Source: Alphaproteobacteria bacterium
GTDB taxonomy: Bacteria > Pseudomonadota > Alphaproteobacteria > Rhodobacterales > Rhodobacteraceae
Direction: 5' to 3'
Length of the DNA: 51,636 nucleotides
Assembly (NCBI GenBank): GCA_030424865.1
Contig: JAUHVR010000026.1
Coordinates: forward strand, 1 to 51,636
The position numbers and the translations under genes were made by a program. The notes below the pieces were generated by a model. The model did no database searches and was not told where the DNA came from. It was given only the letters and a program-made list of their open reading frames with translations. Positions 8,531 to 16,942 of this stretch are shown piece after piece. Within the stretch, counting starts at the first letter, position 1. Each line of letters opens with the position of its first letter.

Positions 8531-9127
8531 ATGAGTGACTTCTGGGCCCGTCGAAAAGCGGCTGTCGAGGCCGAGGCGCAGGCAGAAGAGGCGGCGCTTG
8601 TGGCCGCCGAGGCCGAAGCGCGCGAAACGGAGCTTGCCGAGAAAAGCGACGAAGAGCTGTTGGCCGAGGCCGGGCTGCGTGAGCCCGAGGCGCTGGAGAG
8701 TGCCGAAGAGGTGCAGGCCTTTCTGAAGGCCGAGCTGCCGCGCCGCCTGAAGACGCGGGCCCTGCGGCGGCTGTGGCGGCTGAACCCGGTGCTGGCCAAC
8801 CTGGATGGGCTGGTCGACTACGGCGAGGATTTCACCGACAGCGCGACGGTCGTCGAGAACATGCAGACGCTTTACCAGGTCGGCAAGGGCATGTTCGACA
8901 AGTTCGAAGAGATGGCCAAGACGGCCGAGCCCAAGGACGCGGCCGCCGAAGAAGACGGGGACGCAGAGGTGCTTGTGGCCGAAGAAGAGGCGCCCGAGGC
9001 GCTGGATGGGGCGCAGGCGGACCCGGCTGGGGATGCGCCGGTGGTCTTTGCCGCCCTTGAAGATGATGACCCGCGCCCGGTGCCGCAGCGCCGGATGCGC
9101 TTTCAGTTTGCCGCGACGGAAGGATGA
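8531..9127 (+). CDS. DUF3306 domain protein of the FDH cluster
   Basis: A 198-residue protein of the DUF3306 family. The N-terminal 50 residues form an Ala/Glu-rich, probably coiled helix (AEAQAEEAALVAAEAEARE), the conserved core is LPRRLKTRALRRLWRLNPVLANLDGLVDYGEDFTDSA at about 65-105, and the C terminus is acidic and low in complexity. The role is unknown. The stop overlaps the start of the TorD-like gene by 4 bp (ATGA), so the two are probably translated together; together with DUF3305 it forms a conserved FDH accessory set. Confidence 0.85.
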   Translation: MSDFWARRKAAVEAEAQAEEAALVAAEAEARETELAEKSDEELLAEAGLREPEALESAEEVQAFLKAELPRRLKTRALRRLWRLNPVLANLDGLVDYGEDFTDSATVVENMQTLYQVGKGMFDKFEEMAKTAEPKDAAAEEDGDAEVLVAEEEAPEALDGAQADPAGDAPVVFAALEDDDPRPVPQRRMRFQFAATEG

Positions 9128-9738
9128 CGATGACTGCAGCCGCCACGATCGAGATCCCTGAAGAGGACCGCCTGCGCGCGGATCTGTACAACTATCTGGG
9201 CCTCATTCTGGCCGGGCCCCCGGACGAGATGCTGATCGGGCAGACCGCCGGGCTGTCGGGGGACGGCAGCGATCTGGGGCAGGCGATCAGCACGCTCGCG
9301 CGCGTGGCCAAGGTCACCAAGCCCAAGGCGGTGGTCAGCGAATACAACCGGCTGTTCATCGGGCTGGGGCGTGGCGAGCTGTTGCCCTATGCCAGCTACT
9401 ACCTGACCGGGTTCCTGAACGAAAAGCCGTTGGCGCTGCTGCGTCAGGACATGTCGGCGCGGGGCCTGCAGCGGGCCGACAACGTGTTCGAGCCCGAGGA
9501 CAACATCGCCAGCCTGATGGAGATGATGGGCGCGATGATCGTCGGCCGCTTTGGTGTGCCCGCCACTCTGGGCACCCAGCGCGAGTTCTTCAACAAGCAC
9601 ATCGGCCCCTGGGCCGGGCATTTCTTTTCCGATCTCGAGGGGGCCAAGAACTCGGTCTTCTACGCGCCGGTGGGCAGCGTGGGCCGCGCCTTCATGGAGA
9701 TCGAGGCCGAGGGCTTTCGCCTGAGCGCACAGACGTAG
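9124..9738 (+). CDS. TorD/DmsD-family chaperone for the exported FDH
   Basis: A 204-residue all-helical chaperone of the TorD/DmsD (NarJ-like) family. Such proteins bind the twin-arginine leader and the apo-enzyme of molybdo- or tungsto-enzymes until the cofactor is in place. The typical core is visible: LYNYLGLILAGPPDE near 20, YNRLFIGLGRGELLPYASYYL near 77-97, and the EPEDNIASLMEMMGAM segment at about 125-140. ATG 9124 overlaps the DUF3306 stop; ATG 9130 is an alternative. It lies two genes upstream of the Tat-leader catalytic subunit, its likely client. Confidence 0.92.
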   Translation: MTMTAAATIEIPEEDRLRADLYNYLGLILAGPPDEMLIGQTAGLSGDGSDLGQAISTLARVAKVTKPKAVVSEYNRLFIGLGRGELLPYASYYLTGFLNEKPLALLRQDMSARGLQRADNVFEPEDNIASLMEMMGAMIVGRFGVPATLGTQREFFNKHIGPWAGHFFSDLEGAKNSVFYAPVGSVGRAFMEIEAEGFRLSAQT

Positions 9739-9764
9739 GGTGCGTGGACACGCGCACCTTTCCC

Positions 9765-9782
9765 GGGACGGGTGACCGTCCC
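9765..9782 (+). terminator. Stem-loop between the chaperone and the small Tat protein
   Basis: GGGACGG, loop GTGA, CCGTCCC: a perfect 7-bp stem with a four-base loop and no U-run. A second weaker stem (GGTGCG with CGCACC) precedes it. Without a U-tract it more likely stabilises or attenuates the mRNA between accessory and structural genes than fully terminates it. Confidence 0.4.
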
Positions 9783-9806
9783 TCAACAGTGAGAGGAGGA
9801 CCTTTC

Positions 9807-9992
9807 ATGACCAAGGAAAACGGCGCATCCCGCCGCGATTTCCTGAAACTGGCCGGCACCACGGCGCCCATCGCGGCGGTGGCAGTGGCGACCAGTGGCA
9901 CGGCGGCGCAGGCCGACGAGCCGGACCTGACATCGGACAAGATGCAGGACACCGCGCACACCCGCGCCTACTTCGCCAGCGCGAAGTTCTAA
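9807..9992 (+). CDS. Small twin-arginine signal protein of formate dehydrogenase
   Basis: A 61-residue protein with a Tat leader (SRRDFLKLAG at 8-17, then a hydrophobic stretch ending near AAQA) and only about 25 residues after it. Small Tat proteins of this kind, like FdhX, directly precede FDH catalytic subunits in several phyla; the function is unclear, but co-export or assembly with the alpha subunit is plausible. The start at 9807 is supported by GAGAGGAGG just upstream; the longer open frame is unlikely. The catalytic subunit follows after 139 bp. Confidence 0.85.
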   Translation: MTKENGASRRDFLKLAGTTAPIAAVAVATSGTAAQADEPDLTSDKMQDTAHTRAYFASAKF

Positions 9993-10097
9993 GACAGCAC
10001 GGCCCGGATCCAACCGGACCTTGTACCAACGGCCAAACGGCGACTGGTTGCGTGACGCCCGACTGCCAGACTGGCCATTCGTCCAACCAAGCAAGTG

Positions 10098-10111
10098 TTG
10101 CCCGCGGGCAA
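10098..10111. promoter_or_regulatory. Palindrome TTGCCCGCGGGCAA resembling the plasmid's parS-like core
   Basis: This 14-bp perfect palindrome shares the core TTGCCC-N2-GGGCAA with the two long palindromes downstream of parB (50524-50543 and 50568-50587). It lies in the leader between the small Tat gene and the FDH alpha gene. It may be an outlying ParB site or a coincidental hairpin of the leader. Confidence 0.35.
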
Positions 10112-10131
10112 TGCCAGCAGGGGAGAGAGAA

Positions 10132-13026
10132 ATGCTTAGGAAAAAGACCAACGGGGTTGCGCGACGCCCCCAGCGGACTTCGATCCTGTCCGAGGTGGGC
10201 AACACCTCGGTTGACCGCCGCGCGTTCCTGCGCGGGTCGGGTCTGGCCATTGGTGGTCTGACCGCGATTGCCGCAACGGGCGGTACGGTGACCCGCGCAG
10301 AGGCGGCGACAGCCGGCGGCGCGGTGGACCTGAAGAAAACCGTCTGCACACACTGTTCTGTCGGCTGTACCGTTGTGGCCGAAGTCAGCGATGGCGTCTG
10401 GGTGGGGCAAGAGCCCGGCTGGGACAGCCCGTTCAACCTGGGCGCCCACTGCGCCAAGGGCGCGGCCGTTCGGGAACACGCCCATGGTGAACGCCGCCTG
10501 AAGTACCCGATGAAGAAAGAGAACGGCGAGTGGGTCCGGATCTCGTGGGAGCAGGCGATCAACGAGATCGGCGATGGCATGATGAAGATCCGCGACGAAA
10601 GCGGACCGGATTCGGTGTACTGGCTGGGCTCGGCGAAGCACAACAACGAACAGGCCTACCTGTTCCGCAAGTTTGCGGCCTACTGGGGGACGAACAACGT
10701 CGACCACCAGGCGCGGATCTGCCACTCGACCACCGTTGCGGGTGTTGCGAACACATGGGGCTACGGCGCCATGACCAACAGCTACAACGACATCCACAAC
10801 TCGAAGGCCATCTTCATCATCGGCGGCAACCCGGCCGAGGCGCACCCCGTCTCGCTGCTGCACGTTCTGCGCGCGAAAGAGCAGAACAACGCGCCGCTGA
10901 TCGTCTGCGACCCGCGCTTTACGCGCACCGCGGCGCATGCGGATGAATATGTGCGCTTCCGTCCGGGCACCGACGTCGCCCTGGTCTGGGGTATCCTGTG
11001 GCACATCTTTGAAAACGGCTGGGAGGACAAAGAGTTCATCCGCACCCGTGTCTGGGGTATGGACCAGATCAAGGAAGAAGTGGCCAAGTGGACGCCCGAG
11101 GAAGTCGAGCGTGTGACCGGCACCCCCGGTTCGCAGCTGCGCCGCGTGGCGCGCACCATGGCCAACAACCGTCCCGGCACCGTGATCTGGTGCATGGGTG
11201 GCACCCAGCACACCAACGGCAACAACAACACGCGCGCCTACTGCGTGCTGCAGTTGGCGCTTGGCAACATGGGCACCAGCGGTGGCGGCACCAACATCTT
11301 CCGCGGCCACGACAACGTGCAGGGTGCAACCGACCTTGGCGTTCTGAGCCACACGCTGCCGGGCTATTATGGTCTGTCGGCTGGCGCATGGGCGCACTGG
11401 GGCCGTGTCTGGGGCGAGGACAGCGACTGGCTGTCGGGTCAGTTCGCCAAAGTCACCGGCGCTGACGGCAAGGAGAAGTCGCTGCAGAACCTCACCGGTA
11501 TTCCGGTGTCGCGCTGGATCGACGGCATTCTCGAAGATCCTGCGAACATGGACAACCCGGACAAGGTCCGTGCCATGGTTCTGTGGGGCCACGCGCCCAA
11601 CTCGCAGACCCGTATGGTCGAGATGAAGAAAGCCATGGAGATGCTGGACATGCTGGTCGTGATCGACCCGTTCCCCACCGTCTCGGCTGTTCTGCATGAC
11701 CGCGAAGATGGCGTGTACCTGCTGCCGGCCTCGACCCAGTTCGAGACCTACGGCTCGGTGACGGCGTCCAACCGGTCGATCCAGTGGCGCGATCAGGTCA
11801 TCGATCCGCTGTTCGAAAGCAAGCCCGACCATGAAATCATTGGTCTGTTTGCCCAGAAGTTCGGCTTCCATGACCGGATCTTCCGCAACATCGCGTTGGA
11901 AGAGGACGGCATCACGCCGAACATCGAAGACACCCTGCGCGAGATCAACCGCGGGATGTGGACGGTGGGCTACACCGGCCAGTCGCCCGAGCGGATCAAG
12001 CTGCACATGGCCAACCAGCACACGTTCGACCGGACGACGCTGCAGGCCATTGGTGGCCCGGCCGACGGAGACTATTACGGGATGCCGTGGCCGTGCTGGG
12101 GCACTGCCGACATGAAGCACCCGGGCACGCCCAACCTGTATGACATGTCGAAACCGGTGGCTGAGGGTGGTCTGACCTTCCGTGCGCGCTTTGGCGTGGA
12201 ACGGGACGGCGACAACCTGCTGGCCGATGGTGTCTACAGCGTCGGATCCGAGATTGAGGACGGCTATCCCGAGTTCACCATGCAGATGCTGATGGACCTG
12301 GGCTGGGACGGCGATCTGACCGACGAGGAACGGGCGGCGATCGATGCCGTTGCGGGTCCGAAAACCAACTGGAAAACCGACCTGTCGGGCGGCATCCAGC
12401 GGGTTGCGATTGCACATGGCTGCGCGCCCTTCGGGAACGCCAAGGCCCGTGCGGTTGTCTGGACCTTCCCGGATCCGGTGCCGGTGCACCGCGAGCCGCT
12501 GTACACCAACCGTCGCGATCTTGTGGCCGATTACCCGACCTACGAGGACCGGAAGTTCTATCGTCTGCCGACGATGTACGCGTCCATCCAGAAGAACGAC
12601 TTCTCGAAGGACTATCCGATCATCCTCACCTCGGGCCGTCTGGTCGAATACGAGGGTGGCGGCGACGAAACCCGGTCGAACCCCTGGCTTGCGGAACTTC
12701 AGCAAGACATGTTCGTCGAAATCCATCCGAGGGATGCCAACAACCTGGGTGTGCGCGATGGTGCGCAGGTCTGGGTCGAAGGTCCCGAGGGCGGCAAGGT
12801 CAAGGTCATGGCGATGGTCACAGAGCGGGTCGGAGAGGGCGTTGCCTTCATGCCGTTCCACTTTGGCGGGCATTTCCAGGGGGACGATCTTCGGAGCAAG
12901 TATCCGGATGGTGCCGATCCCTATGTGCTTGGTGAATCCACCAACACCGCACAGACCTATGGCTATGACAGCGTGACCCAGATGCAGGAGACGAAAGCGA
13001 CTCTCTGCAAGATCATGCCAGCGTAA
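10132..13026 (+). CDS. fdhA: Tat-exported formate dehydrogenase catalytic (alpha) subunit, FDH3 type
   Basis: A 964-residue member of the Mo/W-bisPGD family that oxidises formate to CO2 on the periplasmic side. The twin-arginine leader DRRAFLRGSG is at 28-37. The [4Fe-4S] cluster is held by C72, C75, C79 and C107. The active-site metal ligand is cysteine C197 (RICHSTTV) instead of selenocysteine, next to the catalytic H198. The DNNNTRAYC-like and GGGTNIFRGHDNVQG segments bind the pterin. ATG 10132 has GGGGAGAGA upstream. The beta subunit follows 15 bp downstream. Metal choice (W or Mo) cannot be read from the sequence, but the plasmid's tungstate importer favours tungsten. Confidence 0.96.
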   Translation: MLRKKTNGVARRPQRTSILSEVGNTSVDRRAFLRGSGLAIGGLTAIAATGGTVTRAEAATAGGAVDLKKTVCTHCSVGCTVVAEVSDGVWVGQEPGWDSPFNLGAHCAKGAAVREHAHGERRLKYPMKKENGEWVRISWEQAINEIGDGMMKIRDESGPDSVYWLGSAKHNNEQAYLFRKFAAYWGTNNVDHQARICHSTTVAGVANTWGYGAMTNSYNDIHNSKAIFIIGGNPAEAHPVSLLHVLRAKEQNNAPLIVCDPRFTRTAAHADEYVRFRPGTDVALVWGILWHIFENGWEDKEFIRTRVWGMDQIKEEVAKWTPEEVERVTGTPGSQLRRVARTMANNRPGTVIWCMGGTQHTNGNNNTRAYCVLQLALGNMGTSGGGTNIFRGHDNVQGATDLGVLSHTLPGYYGLSAGAWAHWGRVWGEDSDWLSGQFAKVTGADGKEKSLQNLTGIPVSRWIDGILEDPANMDNPDKVRAMVLWGHAPNSQTRMVEMKKAMEMLDMLVVIDPFPTVSAVLHDREDGVYLLPASTQFETYGSVTASNRSIQWRDQVIDPLFESKPDHEIIGLFAQKFGFHDRIFRNIALEEDGITPNIEDTLREINRGMWTVGYTGQSPERIKLHMANQHTFDRTTLQAIGGPADGDYYGMPWPCWGTADMKHPGTPNLYDMSKPVAEGGLTFRARFGVERDGDNLLADGVYSVGSEIEDGYPEFTMQMLMDLGWDGDLTDEERAAIDAVAGPKTNWKTDLSGGIQRVAIAHGCAPFGNAKARAVVWTFPDPVPVHREPLYTNRRDLVADYPTYEDRKFYRLPTMYASIQKNDFSKDYPIILTSGRLVEYEGGGDETRSNPWLAELQQDMFVEIHPRDANNLGVRDGAQVWVEGPEGGKVKVMAMVTERVGEGVAFMPFHFGGHFQGDDLRSKYPDGADPYVLGESTNTAQTYGYDSVTQMQETKATLCKIMPA

Positions 13027-13041
13027 AGGGAGACCAGAAGA

Positions 13042-13638
13042 ATGGCAGCAAGAGCAAAGTTTCTCTGCGATGCCGAGCGCTGCATTGAATGCAACGCTTG
13101 CGTCACCGCCTGTAAGAACGAGCACGAGGTGCCCTGGGGGATCAACCGACGACGGGTTGTGACCATCCAGGACGGCAAACCGGGCGAACGCTCGATTTCC
13201 GTGGCCTGCATGCACTGTTCGGATGCACCCTGTATGGCGGTGTGCCCGGTCGACTGCTTCTATCAGAACGAAGAAGGTGTCGTCCTGCACTCCAAAGACC
13301 TGTGCATCGGTTGCGGTTACTGCTTCTACGCGTGCCCCTTTGGCGCGCCGCAGTTCCCGCAGGCCGGCAACTTCGGGTCGCGCGGCAAGATGGACAAGTG
13401 CACCTTCTGTGCCGGTGGTCCCGAGGACAACCACTCGACCGCCGAGTTCGCCAAGTACGGCCGCAACCGGATCGCCGAGGGCAAACTGCCCATCTGCGCC
13501 GAGATGTGCTCGACCAAGGCGCTGCTGGCGGGTGACGGCGACATCGTGTCGGCGATCTACCGCGAGCGCGTGGTGGCCCGTGGCTTCGGCTCGGGCGCCT
13601 GGGGCTGGGGCACCGCCTACGATCAGAAGGGCGGATGA
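13042..13638 (+). CDS. fdh3B: Formate dehydrogenase FDH3 beta subunit, four [4Fe-4S] clusters
   Basis: A 198-residue electron-transfer subunit of the DmsB/FdnH type. It holds four clusters that pass electrons from the alpha subunit to cytochrome b: CIECNACVTACKNEHEVP at 14-31, CMHCSDAPCMAVCPVDCF near 55-72, CIGCGYCFYACPFGAP near 88-103, and CTFC...C...C in the last third. It has no signal of its own, so it is probably exported with the Tat leader of the alpha subunit. Its stop overlaps the possible start of the TPR gene, and a strong hairpin follows 30 bp later. Confidence 0.95.
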   Translation: MAARAKFLCDAERCIECNACVTACKNEHEVPWGINRRRVVTIQDGKPGERSISVACMHCSDAPCMAVCPVDCFYQNEEGVVLHSKDLCIGCGYCFYACPFGAPQFPQAGNFGSRGKMDKCTFCAGGPEDNHSTAEFAKYGRNRIAEGKLPICAEMCSTKALLAGDGDIVSAIYRERVVARGFGSGAWGWGTAYDQKGG

Positions 13639-14810
13639 GCCAGTTGGCGCAAAATAATGCACTATTGGGAACCCCGGAGACTTCCGGGGTTCTTAACTGT
13701 TTGTTAACCTTTTCCACTGGAAGGGGTGTTGCGGACCGTTTTTTCGCGACTCCCCCGGTGGGGAAGCGCAGGGCGTCTTATCGCCGTCATTTCGCGACCC
13801 GCTTGGAACATGGGGTCGCGCGTTTGGGAACACACGACAAGGGCACGGACAAGCGGGATGGGTTGGGTGTAAATTCTGCCTTCCTGAACCAGCGTGCCTG
13901 GTTGATGCGGTGGTCGGATCGGGATGGCAGTGTCGAGCTGGCCCAGGCGGTCCTTGACCAGACCGCGTCGTCTGTGACGGTGCCGCGCCGCGACAGGGGT
14001 CTGGCCTTGCGCACCCTGGCCTGGCAATCAAGATGGCGCGGGGCCCTGTCCGAGGCCGAAGAGCTGTGTCACCGCGCCATGGCCCGCCTGCGTGGCGAGG
14101 ATGCGCAGGACGCGATGGCGGACTGTCATACCATCCTTGGTGTCATTGCAAACACGCGCGGGGACCGGACAACCGCCCGCGATCACGTGACCGAAGGCTT
14201 TGCCTGTCTGACCGCCGACAGCGCGGTTGAAACCCGGATCGATCTTTTGGCAAACCTTGCCAATATCGAACGCTACTCCGGCCGGTTTGACCTGGCGCAT
14301 GCCATTCTGACCGATGCGAGGGGGCTGGCGACAGGACAGGATCTGGCGCGTGTCGAACAGACCTTTGCCCGCGCCGCGCTGCGTGATGGCAATCCGCAGC
14401 AATGCCTGGATCATGCGCAGGTGGCGCTGGACCTGGCCGAGGCCCATGGAAACCGGATTATTCAGCCCTATGCACTGGAAATCCGGGGCGCGGCGCTAGT
14501 TGATGTCGGGCAGGCTGGTGACGCCCTGACCGCGTTGGAACAGGGTTTGACGCTGGCGCGCGAAGACCGGGATCGCCGCGCCGAATGCCAGCTTCTGCAC
14601 GAAGTCTGTCGCGTTCACATGGCGCAGCAGAGGTACGAAGAGGGTCTGTCCCTGGCGCAGGGTGGTCAGCAGGTCGCCACGGAGCTGGGCTGTACGGTTC
14701 TGGAGACCCGGTTCCTGGAACGCGTGGCGTTTTTCCAGGACCGGTTGGGCCAGACCGAGGCGGCGCTGGACAGCTTCAGGACGCTGGCACTGCGGCGCGG
14801 TCCTCTTTGA
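13635..14810 (+). CDS. TPR-repeat protein inserted in the FDH operon
   Basis: The open frame of up to 391 residues is composed of tetratricopeptide repeats from about residue 85 onward (NQRAWLMRWSDRDGS..., GLALRTLAWQSRWRG..., LANLANIERYSGRFDLA..., YALEIRGAALVDVGQAGDA..., ECQLLHEVCRVHMAQQRYEEG...). It resembles the sensor half of TPR-diguanylate cyclases, but no output domain follows. The start is uncertain: ATG 13635 overlaps the beta-subunit stop, yet a terminator-like hairpin (13669-13692) lies in codons 12-20; TTG 13863 would begin just before the repeats. No signal peptide is seen. The role in formate oxidation is unknown. Confidence 0.7.
   Translation: MSQLAQNNALLGTPETSGVLNCLLTFSTGRGVADRFFATPPVGKRRASYRRHFATRLEHGVARLGTHDKGTDKRDGLGVNSAFLNQRAWLMRWSDRDGSVELAQAVLDQTASSVTVPRRDRGLALRTLAWQSRWRGALSEAEELCHRAMARLRGEDAQDAMADCHTILGVIANTRGDRTTARDHVTEGFACLTADSAVETRIDLLANLANIERYSGRFDLAHAILTDARGLATGQDLARVEQTFARAALRDGNPQQCLDHAQVALDLAEAHGNRIIQPYALEIRGAALVDVGQAGDALTALEQGLTLAREDRDRRAECQLLHEVCRVHMAQQRYEEGLSLAQGGQQVATELGCTVLETRFLERVAFFQDRLGQTEAALDSFRTLALRRGPL
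13669..13692 (+). terminator. Rho-independent-type terminator or attenuator after the FDH beta gene
   Basis: GAACCCCGGA, loop GACT, TCCGGGGTTC: a perfect 10-bp stem with a four-base loop, followed by a T-rich stretch (TTAACTGTTTGTTAACCTTTT region). It should end or damp transcription of the alpha and beta genes and sits inside the longest reading of the TPR frame. Downstream genes may therefore be expressed at lower level or from their own promoter. Confidence 0.75.
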
Positions 14811-15010
14811 CCTAGCGCTCCGTTTTTTTGGCAGGGAATATCGTGATGCAAACGTCATGTCTGTGGCTTGTGGTCGTTTTGAGGCTGGTGGGCCGGATGG
14901 TTCGGGGACTGGCCCGACAAACTGCGGGGGTGGTCGGCAAGTGGTTTGCACCGGGCGCGAAGGGCGATAGTCAGGGGGACATGACAGTCCAAACCCCTGA
15001 AAGGTCAAAC

Positions 15011-15703
15011 ATGTCTCGTACCCTTACTGCCCTTCTTGTCGGAGCTTCCATGACCACCATGTCCTCTTTCGCCGCTGCACAGGACGCCCCTGCGCTTGAC
15101 ACCAACGAAGCCAAGGCCGGCTATGAAATCGGCCGCCGCATCGGCGCGAACCTGCAGCAGCAGGGGCTGGGCATGCTGGACCCGCAGGCGCTGGCCCTGG
15201 GCATCGCCGATTTCCTGACCGATGCCGAGCCGCGCGTCAGCGACGCCGACTTCCAGGCCGCGATGCAGGCCATCCAGGCCGCGCAGGCCGCAGAAGCCGC
15301 CGAACAGGCCGAGGCCGCCCTGGCCGCGGGCCGCGCCTTTCTGGAAGAAAACAAGGGCAAGGACGGTGTGACCACCACCGACAGCGGCCTGCAATACACC
15401 GTGACCAAGGCCGGCGAAGGCGCGAGCCCGACCGCCGCCCAGACGGTCACCGTGCATTACACCGGCCGTCTGCTGGACGGCACGGTCTTTGACAGTTCGG
15501 TCCAGCGCGGTCAGCCCGCGTCCTTCCCCGTGGGCGGGGTGATCAAGGGTTGGCAGGAAGCGTTGCAGCTGATGGCCCCCGGCGCGGTCTGGGAAGTCTG
15601 GATCCCGTCCGAGATTGCCTATGGCGCGCGAGGCGCGGGTGGCGACATCGGTCCGAACGAAGTGCTGAACTTCACAATCGAGCTCATTTCTATCGACGGT
15701 TAA
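15011..15703 (+). CDS. FKBP-type peptidyl-prolyl isomerase, periplasmic (FkpA/Mip-like)
   Basis: A 230-residue isomerase with a signal peptide (to about residue 24, AAAQDA), an N-terminal helical dimerisation segment including an Ala/Glu-rich stretch (QAAQAAEAAEQAEAAL), and a C-terminal FKBP domain (TVHYTGRLLDGTVFDSS, PVGGVIKGWQEALQLM, IPSEIAYGARG). The first open codons upstream are not used: ATG 15011 follows AAAGG. Its place between the beta and cytochrome b genes of the dehydrogenase suggests it helps fold exported subunits or cytochromes; it could also simply be a hitch-hiking folding factor. Confidence 0.92.
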   Translation: MSRTLTALLVGASMTTMSSFAAAQDAPALDTNEAKAGYEIGRRIGANLQQQGLGMLDPQALALGIADFLTDAEPRVSDADFQAAMQAIQAAQAAEAAEQAEAALAAGRAFLEENKGKDGVTTTDSGLQYTVTKAGEGASPTAAQTVTVHYTGRLLDGTVFDSSVQRGQPASFPVGGVIKGWQEALQLMAPGAVWEVWIPSEIAYGARGAGGDIGPNEVLNFTIELISIDG

Positions 15704-15745
15704 CGCTGCGCGACCAAAACGGCGCGGCGCAAGGAGGAACAGGAT

Positions 15746-16942
15746 ATGCTAAGAGCCTTGCTGTCCATTATCTTTATTCTTGGTGTCGCGCCGATCGCCT
15801 CGGCGCAGGACGCGGGGGCCCCGGTCGAGATCGACCGGTCCGCCACAGGTGGCGCGCAGACGCTGGAAGACATCCTGCGTCGTCAGCGCGGCGAGTCCAT
15901 CGACGACAGTTTCCGCAGCAACAACATTGGCGGTGACGCAACCTCGGTGCCGGGTCTTGGCCCGCTGGGCGGCGCCTCGGACCCCGAGCTGTGGCGCGCG
16001 CTGCGCTACAACAAGGCGGACATCACGGTCAGCGACAACACCGAGGTCGGCAAGGTGCTGGTGCAGGACGGCGGCATGCGCTGGTACCAGTTCCGCCAGG
16101 GTCCGCTGGCCCAGTATGGCGGCTGGCTGCTGCTGGGCACGATGGCGCTTTTGCTGGTCTTCTTTGTCCTGCGGGGCCGTGTTCGCATCGATGCACCGGC
16201 CACGGGGCGCACGGTGACACGGTTTGCCTCGTTCGAGCGGATGACGCACTGGATGCTGGCGGGCAGTTTCATCCTGCTGGGCATCACCGGTCTGCTGGTC
16301 CTGTTCGGGCGCATGTTCATCGCGCCGGTCTTTGGCAAAGAGGCGAACTCGGTCATCCTGATCGCCTCGAAATGGGTGCACAACAACGTGTCCTGGGCGT
16401 TCATGCTGGCGCTGGTGCTGGTCTTTGTGATGTGGGTCCGCCACAACCTGCCCAACCGCACCGACCTGGTCTGGATTTCGCAGTTCGGCGGGATCGTCGG
16501 GAAAAAGCACCCGCCGGCCAAGAAATTCAACGCCGGGCAGAAGATGATCTTCTGGTCGGTGATCGTGCTGGGCGGTTCGATCTCGGTCTCGGGTCTGTCG
16601 CTGCTGTTCCCGTTTGAACTGCCGCTGATGGGCAAGACATTTACGCTGCTCAACGACTGGGGTGTGCCGGGCTGGATCGGCATGGCACCGCTGGACACGG
16701 CGCTGACCCCGCAAGAGGAAATGCAGCTGACCTCGCTCTGGCACGCCATGGTGGCCTTTGTGCTGATGGCGATCATCATCGCGCATATCTATATCGGCTC
16801 GGTCGGCATGGAAGGTGCCTATGACGCGATGGGTTCGGGAGAGGTCGACGAGGCCTGGGCGCATCAGCACCACTCGATCTGGCTGGACGAGGTCAAGGCC
16901 AAGCAGGGCGCGGCCCCCAAAGACGCAACCCCGGCCGAGTGA
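15746..16942 (+). CDS. fdhC: Formate dehydrogenase cytochrome b556 (gamma) subunit
   Basis: A 398-residue integral membrane subunit that takes electrons from the beta subunit to its two haems b and on to quinone. A signal-like segment (1-21) and a periplasmic region of about 100 residues precede four transmembrane helices beginning at YGGWLLLGTMALLLVFFVLRG. Haem-ligand histidines are in FERMTHWMLAGSFILLG, KWVHNNVSWAF and LTSLWHAMVAFVLMA...AHIY. The C terminus (AWAHQHHSIWLDEVK) is typical of FDH gamma chains. AAGGAGG precedes ATG 15746. It is separated from alpha and beta by the TPR and FKBP genes, an unusual order. Confidence 0.94.
   Translation: MLRALLSIIFILGVAPIASAQDAGAPVEIDRSATGGAQTLEDILRRQRGESIDDSFRSNNIGGDATSVPGLGPLGGASDPELWRALRYNKADITVSDNTEVGKVLVQDGGMRWYQFRQGPLAQYGGWLLLGTMALLLVFFVLRGRVRIDAPATGRTVTRFASFERMTHWMLAGSFILLGITGLLVLFGRMFIAPVFGKEANSVILIASKWVHNNVSWAFMLALVLVFVMWVRHNLPNRTDLVWISQFGGIVGKKHPPAKKFNAGQKMIFWSVIVLGGSISVSGLSLLFPFELPLMGKTFTLLNDWGVPGWIGMAPLDTALTPQEEMQLTSLWHAMVAFVLMAIIIAHIYIGSVGMEGAYDAMGSGEVDEAWAHQHHSIWLDEVKAKQGAAPKDATPAE

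Noticed and set aside
9805-13662. A 1,285-codon open frame on the minus strand opposite the FDH alpha and beta genes
   Set aside because: It is exactly antisense to two well-recognised genes; high G+C at third positions leaves few stops in this antisense phase. The translation is low in recognisable motifs.
15749-16873. A 374-codon minus-strand frame opposite the cytochrome b gene
   Set aside because: It is a shadow of fdhC; His/Gln/Arg-rich with no motif and no ribosome binding site.
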